The position numbers were made by a program, and so were the translations under genes. From Molanna angustata (Eukaryota > Arthropoda > Insecta > Trichoptera > Molannidae): a stretch of DNA of 64,000 nucleotides. Positions 37,302-48,229 of this stretch are shown here, in pieces (positions within the stretch are counted from its first letter, which is position 1; each line of letters starts with the position of its first letter). The notes beneath the pieces were generated by a model. That model worked only from the letters and a program-made list of their open reading frames with translations. It made no database searches and was not told where the DNA came from. The DNA is taken from positions 15,775,116 to 15,839,115 of the forward strand of contig OY754968.1 of the NCBI GenBank assembly GCA_963576475.1, read 5' to 3'.

Positions 37302-39062
37302 ATGCCACGCAAGTATAAGCGCACGACTGATCGCCAAACTTGGAGTGAAGAATCAATGCAGAAAGCTATAGAGGCAGTTCGAGATAAAAAAATGGGCTGG
37401 TTAATGGCATCAAAAACATTTGGTATCCCTCAAGCAACGCTCCGGAGGCATGCATTGGGTAGAAATAAAAGTCTGATGTCAAATTCTAAAGGTCTTGGAC
37501 ATTGGAAACCAACATTTCCACCAAATGTTGAAAAGGAATTAGTTCAGTATATAAAATTCCTTGAATCGCGTTTATTTGGATTAACGCGAGCTTCAGTGCA
37601 AGAACTAGCTTTTCAGTTGGCTGAAAAAAATGGTTTTGCTCATAAATTTAACAAAAAAAAGCAAAAAGCTGGACAAGAATGGTTGGATGGTTTTTTAAGA
37701 CGGAATACAGATATTTCTTTGCGCAAACCCGAAGCTACTTCAGCAGCCCGTGCTCAGGCTTTCAATCGGCCTCAAGTCCAAAAATTTTTCCATCTTTATG
37801 AGACACTGTTGGCGTCTGTAGACTTTATGCCACATCGAATTTATAATGCTGATGAATCAGGCCTATCTTCAGTACAAAAACCTCAAAAAAATTTGGCTTC
37901 GGCTGGAAGAAAGCAAGTTGGTGTTATAACTAGTGCAGAACGTGGAATAAACACCACCGTTGTTTGTTGTGTTAATGCCGTTGGTACGTTTGTCCCGCCG
38001 ATGATGATATTTCCAAGGAAGAACACGAAGAATGAACTTGTCGACGAAGCTCCTCCTGGAACTATAGGTTTAGCCCAACAATCAGGATGGATGACGACCG
38101 AAATATTTCTGAAATGGATGAAACATTTTCAAAGTTTTGTAAAAGCAAGTATCGATGATAAAGTTATTTTGATTATTGACGGGCATGCAAGTCACAAAGG
38201 AATCGAAACTTTGGAATATGCGAAACAAAACGGTATTCATGTCTTATGTCTGCCTCCACATTGTACGCATCGAATGCAGCCACTCGATGTTTCTTTTTTC
38301 GGTCCCCTGAAAACTTACTTCAACCAAGAAATATCTAAGTGGCTGAGAGGACATCCTGGACGTGTGGTTACTCAGTTTCAAATTGCTGGCTTGTTCAAGG
38401 AAGCATACGGCAAGGCAGCGACAGTGCAAAATGGTTGTCACGGATTTAAAAGCACTGGTATTTGGCCTCTAAACTCTGATATATTTCCTGAATATATGTA
38501 CGAACCTGCGGAAACTACAAACATACCGCTAGAATACACTTCTAATGAGCAACATACGATTCAGTTACAGACATCCTATTCCGAGATACCTGAGGTTCCA
38601 TCAATAAACACAGGTCAAGAAATTATAGCAATTCCTCTTTCAAATCAAGAACAGCCATCATCGTCTACTCTTGTTGTCCCTATTGAGGAGATTTCTCCTG
38701 CACCAAAAGGTCATTTTATTAGTGGACAAGGAAAACGCAAACCAAAGGCAAGGCAGACCTCCTTAGTTTTAACTTCCACTCCTAATATGACGGAGATTAA
38801 GTCGAAAAATGAGCCGACAGCTCCCCCGGAAAAGAGAAAACGAAACGTCACCAAAAAGATGTTTGAAGATAACAGTGAAGAAGAAAAGGTTCCACAAGAT
38901 GACGAGGAAGACTGTCCATGTATATACTGCAATGATCTTTTTTCAAGATCAAAGCCCAAAGAAAGCTGGTTGCGGTGCCAAATTTGTTCGCATTGGGCTC
39001 ACGTTTCTTGCGCTGATGTTCCTAAAAAAACAAAGCAGTTTATTTGTGAACTTTGTCAATAG
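37302..39062 (+). CDS. pogo/Tigger-like DDE transposase with C-terminal PHD finger
   Basis: 586 aa, ATG start, no interruption. It should bind the element ends and catalyse cut-and-paste transposition in the nucleus. Residues ~15-55 form a psq-type helix-turn-helix (KAIEAVRDKKMGWLMASKTF, GIPQATLRRH); ~70-140 is a CENP-B-type DNA-binding region (ASVQELAFQLAEKNG, QEWLDGFLRR). The DDE_1 nuclease covers ~175-400 with YNADESG (D184), LIIDGHASH (D293) and HRMQPLDVSFFGPLK (D329), a DD35D triad with no missing residue. Residues 480-535 are basic then acidic, with KRKRN as a likely nuclear signal. Residues 538-585 form a C4HC3 PHD-type finger: C540, C543, C559, C562, H567, C570, C582, C585. Predicted genes of this type are often misnamed in databases. 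It could alternatively be domesticated, but intact inverted repeats argue for a transposon. Confidence 0.93.
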   Translation: MPRKYKRTTDRQTWSEESMQKAIEAVRDKKMGWLMASKTFGIPQATLRRHALGRNKSLMSNSKGLGHWKPTFPPNVEKELVQYIKFLESRLFGLTRASVQELAFQLAEKNGFAHKFNKKKQKAGQEWLDGFLRRNTDISLRKPEATSAARAQAFNRPQVQKFFHLYETLLASVDFMPHRIYNADESGLSSVQKPQKNLASAGRKQVGVITSAERGINTTVVCCVNAVGTFVPPMMIFPRKNTKNELVDEAPPGTIGLAQQSGWMTTEIFLKWMKHFQSFVKASIDDKVILIIDGHASHKGIETLEYAKQNGIHVLCLPPHCTHRMQPLDVSFFGPLKTYFNQEISKWLRGHPGRVVTQFQIAGLFKEAYGKAATVQNGCHGFKSTGIWPLNSDIFPEYMYEPAETTNIPLEYTSNEQHTIQLQTSYSEIPEVPSINTGQEIIAIPLSNQEQPSSSTLVVPIEEISPAPKGHFISGQGKRKPKARQTSLVLTSTPNMTEIKSKNEPTAPPEKRKRNVTKKMFEDNSEEEKVPQDDEEDCPCIYCNDLFSRSKPKESWLRCQICSHWAHVSCADVPKKTKQFICELCQ

Positions 39063-39308
39063 GTGATTGTATAGTTTTTACGTATATGTCATTTTGTCCA
39101 TAGTATATGGACAAAATGGATTTTAGCTAATCTCAGTTTAACTATTAATATATTTTATATCTGTGTTTTTATTCCATAAATGTTGATAAGTTTCGATTAA
39201 TAAAGAACCAAAGATGATTGGTGTAGAATATCACTGTTCTGTGAATTACTAATAAAGAATAATAACCCAAAAACAAAACCGTATGTCATTTTGTACGTAC
39301 TTCCCCTA

Positions 39309-39829
39309 CATATAACCCCGCCATTTTAATATCTTTTCATACGATATTTAATTTTCCTACCGAATGAATATGTTCTTTAAAATAATATACCTTTGAAATA
39401 AATGTGATTATGAAATAATAAAATGAAACACAAGACATTACAGCAAGTTTTAAGACATATATTGTAAAAGTCTGTTAATTATTAGTAAAGATAAAGGCGT
39501 AATAAAATTGCATAATTTGTTTAAAATATTTGATTTTTCTGACAATTTTCATTTTTATGGCATCGAACAAACCAATGTAGGTACCTACATATTCAAAAAA
39601 TGTCTCCATAACATTTGATATTTTTCACATGTTGGAACATGGTTACTATGGTAACGGACACATTCTGATATTCAAATAAAATTTGTTATAAATCGAATTC
39701 GAATTAATTTAGAACATCATTGTAGGTAGGTACCTACATAACTAATACTTACTACTTAAAAACCAAGAATATACTGATTTTGTATAGGAAAATTATTAAA
39801 CTATTTTAGGTTAACTACAATACACATTC
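39309..39829. other. no gene recognised
   Basis: A/T-rich flank of the pogo-like element with GTAGGTACCTAC words; nothing supported. Confidence 0.45.
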
Positions 39830-40405
39830 AATATACCTACAAACTATTTCCTATAGTGAAATTCTTCTTTTTTCTATGTAGACCTTTGGGTGATTTTTTC
39901 TACAAACTATTTCTTGGGGTTTAAATCTTCTTCCTCTTCTTTTGTGAAGTCATTTGGGACAGTTCATAAATAAACTATTTCCTATAGTCTAATTTTTCTT
40001 TTTCTTAATTTATGTAGACCTTGGGTGAGTTTTTATACAAACTATTTCCTATAGTCTAATTCGTCTTCTTCTTCCTTTATGTAGACCTTTTGGTTAGTTT
40101 TTAAACAAACTATTTTTAAACAAACTATCCTTTAGTCTAATTCTTCGTTTTCTTATTTTATGTAGATGTTGGGTAAATTTTATATAAAATATTTCCTATA
40201 GTTCAATTCATCTTCTTCTTCTTTTATGAAGACGTTTTGGTCAGTTTTTTATATAATACATTTCCTAATGTGTAATTCTTCTATTTCATCTTCTATGTAG
40301 ACCATTGGGTCAGTTTTTATTACAAACTATTTGTTATAGTTTTATACTTCTACTTCTTTTTTTATTTAGTCTTTTGGATTAGTTTTATGTCTAATAGTCT
40401 ATTGT
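39830..40405. repeat. degenerate minisatellite, about eight units of ~60-70 bp
   Basis: Unit TACAAACTATTTCCTATAGT, CTAATTCTTCTTCTTCTTTT, ATGTAGACCTTTGGGTCAGT. Units vary by point changes and small indels. Confidence 0.88.
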
Positions 40406-41120
40406 AACGAAATATTATAAACAACATGCATACTTGATGAAAATACATAAAAACGAATGGGATGTGACCAACACTAGAATCTTCTCATTACTTTTGTTCA
40501 ATCAAATTTAGGTACACCATTTATTATATCATCATATATTGCTAAATTTTCAATAACTACACATTTCATTTTGATGACAATATATAAAAAATCGGGGTTG
40601 TGGCCATTTCTGGATCTTCACAACGTTTATATTCATATTAAAAACTATTTAACATAGCTTAAGTCTTCTTCTTCTGTAATGTAGACTTATGTGTCAGTTT
40701 TAAATCTGTCAGTTTTATTGTGCAAAACTATAATAAACTATATGCACACTTGACGAAAAATATAAAAACGAATGGGATGGGACCAACACTAGAATATTTT
40801 CAGTACTTATGTTTAATCAATTTTTAAACCATTTCCCATCATCCAAAATTACTAAATATTTAAAACACATTATTTGCGTTCGGTGACAATATATAAAAAT
40901 AGGGGTTGTGGCCAAATCCAAACTCTTTACGACGTTGTCTTTTTATAATAAGTCATATTTAAAATCATTTCCCATAGTCCATGCGTGCAGAAATTGTATG
41001 TGCTTATATATAAAAGCAAATGGATTGTGGCCATCACTTTAAGATTTTACACCGCTTAAACTCAATTAAATTTCAAACTACTTTTCATACTACGGTTAAA
41101 AAAAATTATGTGTGACAATA
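40406..41120. repeat. long tandem repeat, period about 316 bp
   Basis: ACTTGATGAAAATACATAAAAACGAATGGGATG at 40432 recurs as ACTTGACGAAAAATATAAAAACGAATGGGATG at 40748; both are followed by CCAACACTAGAAT and later GGGGTTGTGGCCA. A third, more decayed unit starts near 41000. The 316-bp unit contains one copy of the short ~65-bp unit (near 40650), so the two arrays are related. (Strings are given in parts of the unit; positions mark them.). Confidence 0.8.
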
Positions 41121-42369
41121 TTATGTAGGTATATAAACGATTGCTTATTCCTTCACTAATTTACATTCTTGGCCAACGGCGGGACATAAAAGCTAGTAAA
41201 AGAATAAGAAAATGGATTTGTAAAGAATTCATTTTATTATAAAGTAAATTTATTAAGTCTGTAGGTATATAAGTATATCAATCAAATTGAGTAACAATTA
41301 AGTTACAAAATTTAAGTTGTGAATCGAAAGTTTATCATTATATTATACGATTCTATTAATTCTGTAGATATAACTTTGTGTGTAAAGATTAGCTATCTTT
41401 TGACGGTCGTGGAGTCTATTAACTTATTAGTAAAATTAATATAATATATATAAATTTATTATAAAAAGTTCGTCTGTTTATAACTCGTAAATAAAACATA
41501 ACGTAGAGAGTCCGTTTGAACGTGAATAATAATAACCATTAGATGATCACTGGCCAAAACCCGTTGAAAACATATAAAATGAGTGAAATAATGTAGAAGA
41601 ATACAATGTACTTTCACGATAGAATGTTTCAATAATGAATAATCAAATAGATGTAATAAATTCTAGATTTTACCTTGCAAGTAGAGAATAAACTAGTTAT
41701 GGAAATTAGCTATAGTACTAGGAAATAGAAGTTAGATTTTTAATAGGTAGTTTAGCTAGCTAGTTTAGGAGGTATATGGAACCACAGAAAAATAGTTAGG
41801 AGGAGTTATTTCTTTAGTTAGGGTGGATTCCATTACAATATGTATAGTTTTAAAACATCATAGAATAAAAAGTAAACATTGCGTTTAATATTTTTACTAA
41901 CCATTTTTCAACGTCTTAGTAAGGTTATTTAGTTATTTTATTGACCATCTTTCAGTCTTAATAAGGTTTTTTCTTGCCGTTCTCCAGAGATTGGTGTTCT
42001 TCGGCATAAACACAGCATAATTTTGTTTATAGTACAATTCAAAGACTCAAGAATGTACGACTGTACAGTCCTAAATCTTTAAACTGTTGACATCGATAAA
42101 TTTACAAATCATTCGTAATGTATGAGAACTAAGACATGACAGGAGCGTCTCAATACTGGTGGGGAGTGGGTTCTTTTTCATTTTCATCAAGTATAGTTCA
42201 CGGGTTGGGAATTTTCGACAGTTAAAAACAATATAAATTTTATACAGATTCTACAATATTAATTTTATACAGATTCGCATTCTACAAACTGTCCAATTCG
42301 CATTATACAAACTGTTGACACTGTACGCTTATCAAATTTCATATCATAGAACCATGATCTAGTTGGAAT
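41121..42369. other. no gene recognised
   Basis: A/T-rich DNA. Around 42240-42310 short direct repeats (TTTTATACAGATTC, CAAACTGT) occur. Confidence 0.4.
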
Positions 42370-42700
42370 AGAGCTTTGGATCGCAGAGAAATGTTTCCCT
42401 TATAATGCTGATGATGTAATCCAGCATCTAGACCAGTTGTTGAATAAATTTATTTTAGGGATTGCCAAGATGTCAGCTGTTGGAATGGGATAAATAGTAC
42501 TGATTGGGATATTACATAAGTGTTATCAGAGGCTTTTTTAGCAAGAGAGTCTGCTTTTTCGTTGCCTATGATTCCGCAATGACTTGGAATCCACGCTAGA
42601 GTTTCTTGTTTATGGTTTAGATGTAACTGATGCAGAATTTTTCTTATGTTCAGACATATCTGGTCTTCGAGTGAAGAGAATGGAGAATTTTCATATATTT
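42370..42700 (-). pseudogene. LINE RNase H domain fragment
   Basis: On the minus strand it reads HKQETLAWIPSHCGIIGNEK then ADSLAKKASDNTYVISQSVL. WIPSHxGIxGNExAD is the C-terminal motif of RNase H domains carried by Jockey, I and R1-type LINEs. A stop follows at about 42450. No RT is seen upstream. Confidence 0.8.
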
Positions 42701-42859
42701 TTTTATATGCTGAGCAATTAGGTTATTTTGTTACCATTGAAATACGTTAATTTAAAAAAAAATACAAATTTATTGTTAAGGCACTTTGTAAAGTTAAATT
42801 TGAATAATCTAAATTCAAATTTCATGAAAAATATTTCAGGAATACAAATAAACCAATTT

Positions 42860-43083
42860 AATTTTATTTCGTATAGCTTCTCGGGTCAATAACGGGCACT
42901 GTATCAAATATTTATTAAACACGCACCCAATGAAAAGTTGCCACAGTTTGGAGAATTGTGATATTTATCGTTTCACAGATCTAGATTGAAAACACAATAA
43001 AAAACCGTGTATCCACTGGGAATCGAACCCGAGACCGATTGCTTAGAAGTATCTAAACAACTGAGCCATGAAGGCCGACAGCC
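42860..43083 (-). mobile_element. tRNA-derived SINE, family B copy 2
   Basis: Minus-strand tRNA-like head: A box TGGCTCAGTTGTTTAGA and B box GGGTTCGATTCCC (better kept than in the copy at 22946), then a body matching that copy (TCTAGATCTGTGAAACG, TGTGGCAACTTTTCATTGGG, CCGAGAAGC). Confidence 0.75.
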
Positions 43084-43530
43084 ATATACTTATGATTTAA
43101 TCTCCTAAAAAGACAGAAACAGGTACGTTACGTTTGAAAAATTGAATTGAATTTTATGTAATATCAACTATGAATCTTTTTGGTAATATAATTTTCTTTT
43201 GATTATTACTAGAAATAAACAAATAAAATAAACTTTAATTAAATCAATTGAAAATACCTCGTTAGAATTACTTAATAATAAGTCTCGTTAGAATTACTTG
43301 AGCTATTGAAAAATTAACGTGGATACCATTTTTTGAGTTATAATTAATGGCCGACGTGCATTATTTTCCCATTTAACAATGAATCTTTTTTTTAACAACG
43401 GAATTCCTGAATTTTGTAAAAAATATCAAAATGCGGCCGTAGCAGGTTTGATAAATTCGTTAAAAGTAATGAGGGAACCTGTATTCAGGAGCGGCCGGTG
43501 CCAAAGTATAAAACAATATTGGTATTATAA
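43084..43530. other. no gene recognised
   Basis: A/T-rich; an ATG-started plus-strand frame at 43379 is short, without domain, and runs into the RTE relic. Confidence 0.4.
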
Positions 43531-43615
43531 CATACACACATACATACCATCGCGCCATGTCCCTCATGAGGTAGGCATAGATAACCGAATGCCATATTTT
43601 TCTATCTTGACACAC
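43531..43615 (-). pseudogene. RTE-type LINE, 3'-terminal relic
   Basis: CATACACACATACATACCAT then CGCGCCATGTCCCTCATGAGG and AACCGAATGCCA: the minus-strand 3' tail and last codons of the RTE family, about 85 bp long. An extreme 5' truncation. Confidence 0.75.
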
Positions 43616-44039
43616 ATTTGATTTATTACAAACTAAAACCTATATACGAGTAATACTAAGCGTTTCACTACATCAATTAATTCGGATATTGTCATTATTA
43701 AAAATCAAAGCATATTAACAAATACTCGAAATACTCAAAACCATAGATAGAAGTATCTAAAAAAAATAATGTCATAAATGACTGTCTAACATTTTTTTAT
43801 TTATTATTTATTTACCTTTTATCACACATATTTATAATGACAACAATAAGTAGATTACTGCTGCCCAACTAGGAAATCCTGTTCTATAAAAAGACCTCGA
43901 TACTTTAAAGTTGTGGTGCATTTAAAACGAAATGGAGCTACACTTGGATAAATGTCACGTAATCACATAAACTAGAAATCATAATAAAATTGAAAATGTA
44001 TACACTCTCTCTCTGATAACCTCACTTTTCATCCTCACA
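43616..44039. other. no gene; shared CCCAACTAGG motif
   Basis: At 43861 CTGCCCAACTAGGAAATCCTG followed by TTCTATAAAAAG recurs in variant form at 46266 and 56106 (see findings). Confidence 0.4.
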
Positions 44040-44905
44040 TTGAAAATACATTTTAAAAATCACTGAAGATGCTATGGTTCATAACTCGATTCACTGTAAA
44101 CTTCACAAATACTCAAAGTTTAAAATATCTTCACCAATCATTAATAAGAAGTGTTCTGGTATATGGGTCCCCTGTATGGTATTCACACTATAATGTATAC
44201 ACTGACATTTTAGAATCTGTCCAAAGGAAGTTTGAAAAAAAATTGTCTTATAAAGCCGTTATACATGTTAACATATATTATAATCCGAGATTGGGTTTTT
44301 TTCAATATTTCTAAGTACTCGAAGAAGATTGACGGACGTTGCATGTTTCGTGATGGACACACAGCTGGTCAATGAATTGAAATATAACGTCAATATTAAA
44401 TCACTAAGAAACCCAAATATTTTTCACATATATTATGTTTTAATACATTGTATCGCATGTGCCATATTTACAATAGTTACAGCAACTCCAACATAATTGA
44501 CATCTTCTGCAACACAGGGAGGTATTTAAAAGAAAAATGCTCATGATTCTGAGTGAAGATGAGAATCGCTGTTTATCTGTTGTTTATAAATTCATGTTTC
44601 ATTACTTTTTATTGTTATACACATAAGTTTCATTACTTTTTTTTGTTACATTATGTGTTTCTATATTATGTTTACTTTGTATAGGTTTTGTAGGTATAAT
44701 TATGCCTTATTTTTAAAGTTTTTTTTTGCTGATTTTATCTCGGATGCTTTAATATGTTTGCGTGAAATATTGATGAACTTTGAATTTCGTGTTCACTTTT
44801 AATTGGATTTTGACAATAATAAAAATTTGTAAGATATTCTTTCTTGTATGTTATTGTCAATGTCTGTAAGTGTCCCCAATAAAATAAAATTAAATTAAAA
44901 TGAAA
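44040..44905 (+). pseudogene. CR1/Jockey-like LINE C-terminal fragment with 3' UTR
   Basis: Reads LKYLHQSLIRSVLVYGSPVW and DILESVQRKFEKKLSYKAV, then after a frame change RRLTDVACFVMDTQLVNELK. This is the region downstream of the RT core in CR1/Jockey-like ORFs. It is followed by a ~500-bp T-rich 3' UTR and a tail of AATAAAATAAAATTAAATT. 5' truncated, frame decayed. Confidence 0.7.
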
Positions 44906-46284
44906 AACTACATTTAATAGAAATATATTGCAATTACAATGAATCTAGAACGCTAAATAATATTAGTAGCAATTTTAGTTTGGGTCCATGTATTACTAAA
45001 CTAGTTTTTAACTTATCTCAACTACCTGTAATACAATTCACTGGAATCTCTGTAAGTAATTCAACAATATTGAATTTAATTATATAGAGTGGGTCGTTAC
45101 ATACTTCATTATTATTGTTACGTTATTTCCTGAAGCTTTATTCCAATACAGTATATAATATTATGTATGTTTTCTACCTACCCAGTGAATAAATTGAAAA
45201 AAGTTTTTTTCGTCGACAGGTAAACCATAATAATAACCACCTTAAAATCTATTTAAAGTTTTCCGATCTTTACATAAACGGTAAGTTGTTGAGCAAAGTT
45301 TAATAGCATCTCTCGTCTTTTGAGGCACGAATGTAGGTATGCCCGTAATAAAATTGTTGAGTGTATGAAAATGCCTAAAATAATGTCCGGGGTGTATAGT
45401 TTAGAGGTCCTTTTGTTCTCCTTGGTATTCCATCAAAGTTCAACATTTGTAGAAACGAATTATTCAAATTCAATTCCCTTTCATATTACATGTGTGGTAG
45501 GACTACATATTACGTTGTAATGTTTTTTTTCCAAAAGATGCAGTTTAAATATACTTAATATTACATATGAAAATTTTTAAAATACTACTTGAGAAAATAT
45601 CAAAATACTACTTGAGAAACACAATTACACAGCAACTGGTGAAATAATCATAATTTTTCAAAAGAAAATCATTTATATGAAAACGTGACTTAAATGGAAA
45701 ATGTGTGAAACAATTACTTTATTAGTTACTTTTGATATGAAGTCAAAAAATAACTTATTTTTGATATAAAATGATGTGTCAATTTTATTAAGATTGAATA
45801 GGTAGTATATTATGACCTTGTAACGAGTAATACATCTTCATACATCTTCAATGCTAGTGCAAATGCTTGTGTTATAAATGAACGATATCGATCGAGACAT
45901 TAATTGAACTCATGTCCACCTATTACATATATTATCTAGCGTACCTACTAGACGCTCTTGTCACTGACCCAGTTATTTAGAAGGATATTTTTTCACAAAT
46001 CCTCAAAAGGTAAGTATCTCGAAAGTGTATAATGTGAATTCATTCTTAATAGTTTTGCATCAATGACATATGGCTACTATGAAATTTTGTGTCGTCCGTG
46101 ACGCTACATTATGGAATTTCATTATTGTTAATATTGAACAAACCATGTATTGTATAAGATAAATCGACTTCTTAATTATGTATTTCATGTTCATTTATTT
46201 TTTTTAAATTTTATTTTCATTATTATTACACAAAACAAATATAACATATTATATAAACTGAATAACGCCCCACTAGGCCAAAGC
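44906..46284. other. AT-rich DNA, nothing recognised
   Basis: No supported gene. Confidence 0.45.
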
Positions 46285-46338
46285 CTGTTCTGGGACTGTT
46301 ATTGTACACAGTTGAGTAAAATAACAGTCCCAGAACAG
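46285..46338. repeat. perfect 19-bp inverted repeat with 16-nt loop
   Basis: CTGTTCTGGGACTGTTATT (46285-46303) and its complement (46320-46338). The left arm sits in the GCCCCACTAGGCC...CCTGTTCT motif shared with 43.9 and 56.1 kb. Confidence 0.9.
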
Positions 46339-47258
46339 CTGTAATTTTCATATTTTCACATGTTAGAAAAGAAGAGAAAACAAGAGTAAAAAAAATATAT
46401 ATATAAAATGAATGACAAAAATTCACAAAAATAATCAACTTTGCAAAATATTGAAAAAAGCCAATACAAATAGTACTGACAGAAAAAAAAATGTGAATAT
46501 AAATATGACATATGCCGGGTCAGAAGTCACGGGCGGATAACCACCTCCGCATAGTGCCTACCTGATATCTTTATCCAGTTTATCAGTGCAGCCTTGAAGG
46601 ATCCAGTTGTAGTCAATTCTTTAATACTACTATCCAACCTATACATACTTATATTATTTTGTTAACACGCAGTCTTAATAAAAAGATATACATTAATAAT
46701 ATAGTATCTCCATTAGAGGACCAATTAAGTTTAAAAAAATAATCACTTATATGTAAATTATTGTAATGGCAGATATATGGGGAAAGGAATGGAAAGGATA
46801 TTAGGAATTGGATGGAAAGACAAAGAGGAGAGCTTGCGAAAACATGACTCATTAGAAGCCAGAGGGGCATTCAAGGACATCAAGGACTGATTATTTAAAT
46901 CTAACAATAGACAGTAGACATATAAGAGAGGTCTATATTGTTAAAGAACACATTAAATTTGTTGCAAATTCTGTGAATAAATGCATGGTGTAAATAGTTT
47001 GTTTTAAATATTGTTAACATGAATGTTAGTGGATTCCTGGTGTGACGTGATGGGCAGTTAAATGATATCAAATTAAGCAAGCCGATGGATTCTATTTTAT
47101 TATATATCAATTGATGTAAGTATGACATATCAGCTAATGTCCTTCGATTCTAAAGTCATTTATTTATGATGTGCAGAAAGGCGATAGTTATGTAATGATA
47201 ATTAATATAATATATGGTTTATTATCGATGAAGTTTTTATTTGCTAGAATTCCATTAT
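46339..47258. other. no gene recognised
   Basis: A GC-richer piece at 46511-46560 (GCCGGGTCAGAAGTCACGGG) is unassigned; the rest is A/T-rich. Confidence 0.4.
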
Positions 47259-48229
47259 ATGTTATATCTATAATAAAAAGTAAAGACTTTTTGATTCTAC
47301 ATTAATTTAATTGAGCGCGATAGGCCTATTTCGCCTTGTTAGGGCATTAACTAGCTTAAGCTCGTTAATCGATCTTGAAATTCAACGTAGAGGTGCTATT
47401 TTCAATTTATTGCGAGGCCGTCCTTCTGTCGTCGGTGACACTTCTTTTCACCCCCCTGAAAGTCGAATGTCTCGAAGCTCAATTAAGAGAAACGTGAGCG
47501 ACACTCTACTAAACATTTGGCAAAACCGCTGGACGACCTGTCTAGTTGGTAGAGTTACCTTTTTATTTTTTCCTGACGTGAGGTCGCGACTGAAATCTCC
47601 TTGGGTTGTTCCAGACTTTTGGACTTCTCAATTTCTCACAGGACACGGTAACTTTAAAAGCTATCTCCATCGCTTCAACATTGCTCCCTCTTCCTCATGT
47701 CAGTTTTGTCAATGTCCGGACCAAACTTCGGATCACATCCTTTGGGAGTGTTCCCACCCAATTGTGTCCTCTTACAGATCGGAGCTCCTCGTTGCTGTCC
47801 GTGGGCCTCTTCAAGGTCCCATTGGACATGCGGACTTAGTGATCTCGAAGAACAATTACAAAGCCTTCAAACGATTTTGCCATAGATACGGTGCCTTATT
47901 ATCCGAAGATTCTCACTGACTTTTCTGTTTCCAGAGATCTTGGTCACTTCTCTGATGCCCTATATATATGGATCTGAAGTCGCCGACAGTCCGCAAGTGT
48001 GAATCTCAATTCGCACTTGTTGATTGTTCTTTTTGCACCATGGTGCCGAGATTGCTAATCTAGAGGGCTCCATGAGCTACTCTTCGTTCCATGCATTGTT
48101 TTTTTTGTCATTCATTCTAGCGTTCTGCGAAGGGGCCGTTGACAGTCCCCATATGCGGAGCGGGTGGTGGTGGGAGTAGCGAATAATGTAGAATCAAAAA
48201 GTCTTTACTTTTTATTATAGATATAACAT
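47259..48229 (+). mobile_element. R1-like LINE tail bounded by perfect 46-bp inverted repeats
   Basis: 47259-47304 and 48184-48229 are exact reverse complements over 46 bp. Between them lies the 3' part of an R1-clade LINE (coding to 47919, then a GC-richer 3' UTR with no clear poly(A)). Inverted rather than direct flanks are not what LINE insertion gives, so the structure is either a fold-back/DNA element that captured LINE sequence or a rearranged target. Confidence 0.75.
47320..47919 (+). pseudogene. R1-clade LINE ORF2 C-terminus with CCHC-type zinc finger
   Basis: 200 uninterrupted codons, no ATG start of its own, ending TGA at 47917-47919. It shows NIWQNRWTTCLVGRVTFLFF, QFLTGHGNFKSYLHRFNIAP and the finger CQFCQCPDQTSDHILWECSH (C-x2-C...H-x4-C), which together are typical of the region after the reverse transcriptase in R1/TRAS/SART-type LINEs. 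Endonuclease and RT are missing (5' truncated). The clean frame says the truncated insertion is young. Confidence 0.85.

Larger units (their letters stand above)
36802..39306 (+). mobile_element. pogo/Tigger-type DNA transposon, apparently complete
   Basis: 2,505 bp with 25-bp inverted ends (left GGGGAAATACGTACAAAATG plus ACATA; right the same on the opposite strand with one change) and TA on both sides (36800-36801, 39307-39308). Symmetry extends to TGTA/TACA outside. Internal copies of GGACAAAATGACATA lie at 37170-37184, 37212-37226 (inverted), 39086-39100 (inverted) and, partly, 39106-39118. It encodes one full-length transposase. AATAAA signals follow the stop at 39199 and 39251. The 36,901-37,301 leader may contain an intron. 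Confidence 0.9.

Noticed and set aside
38244..38959. Minus-strand frames inside the pogo-like transposase
   Set aside because: Shadows of the 586-codon ORF.
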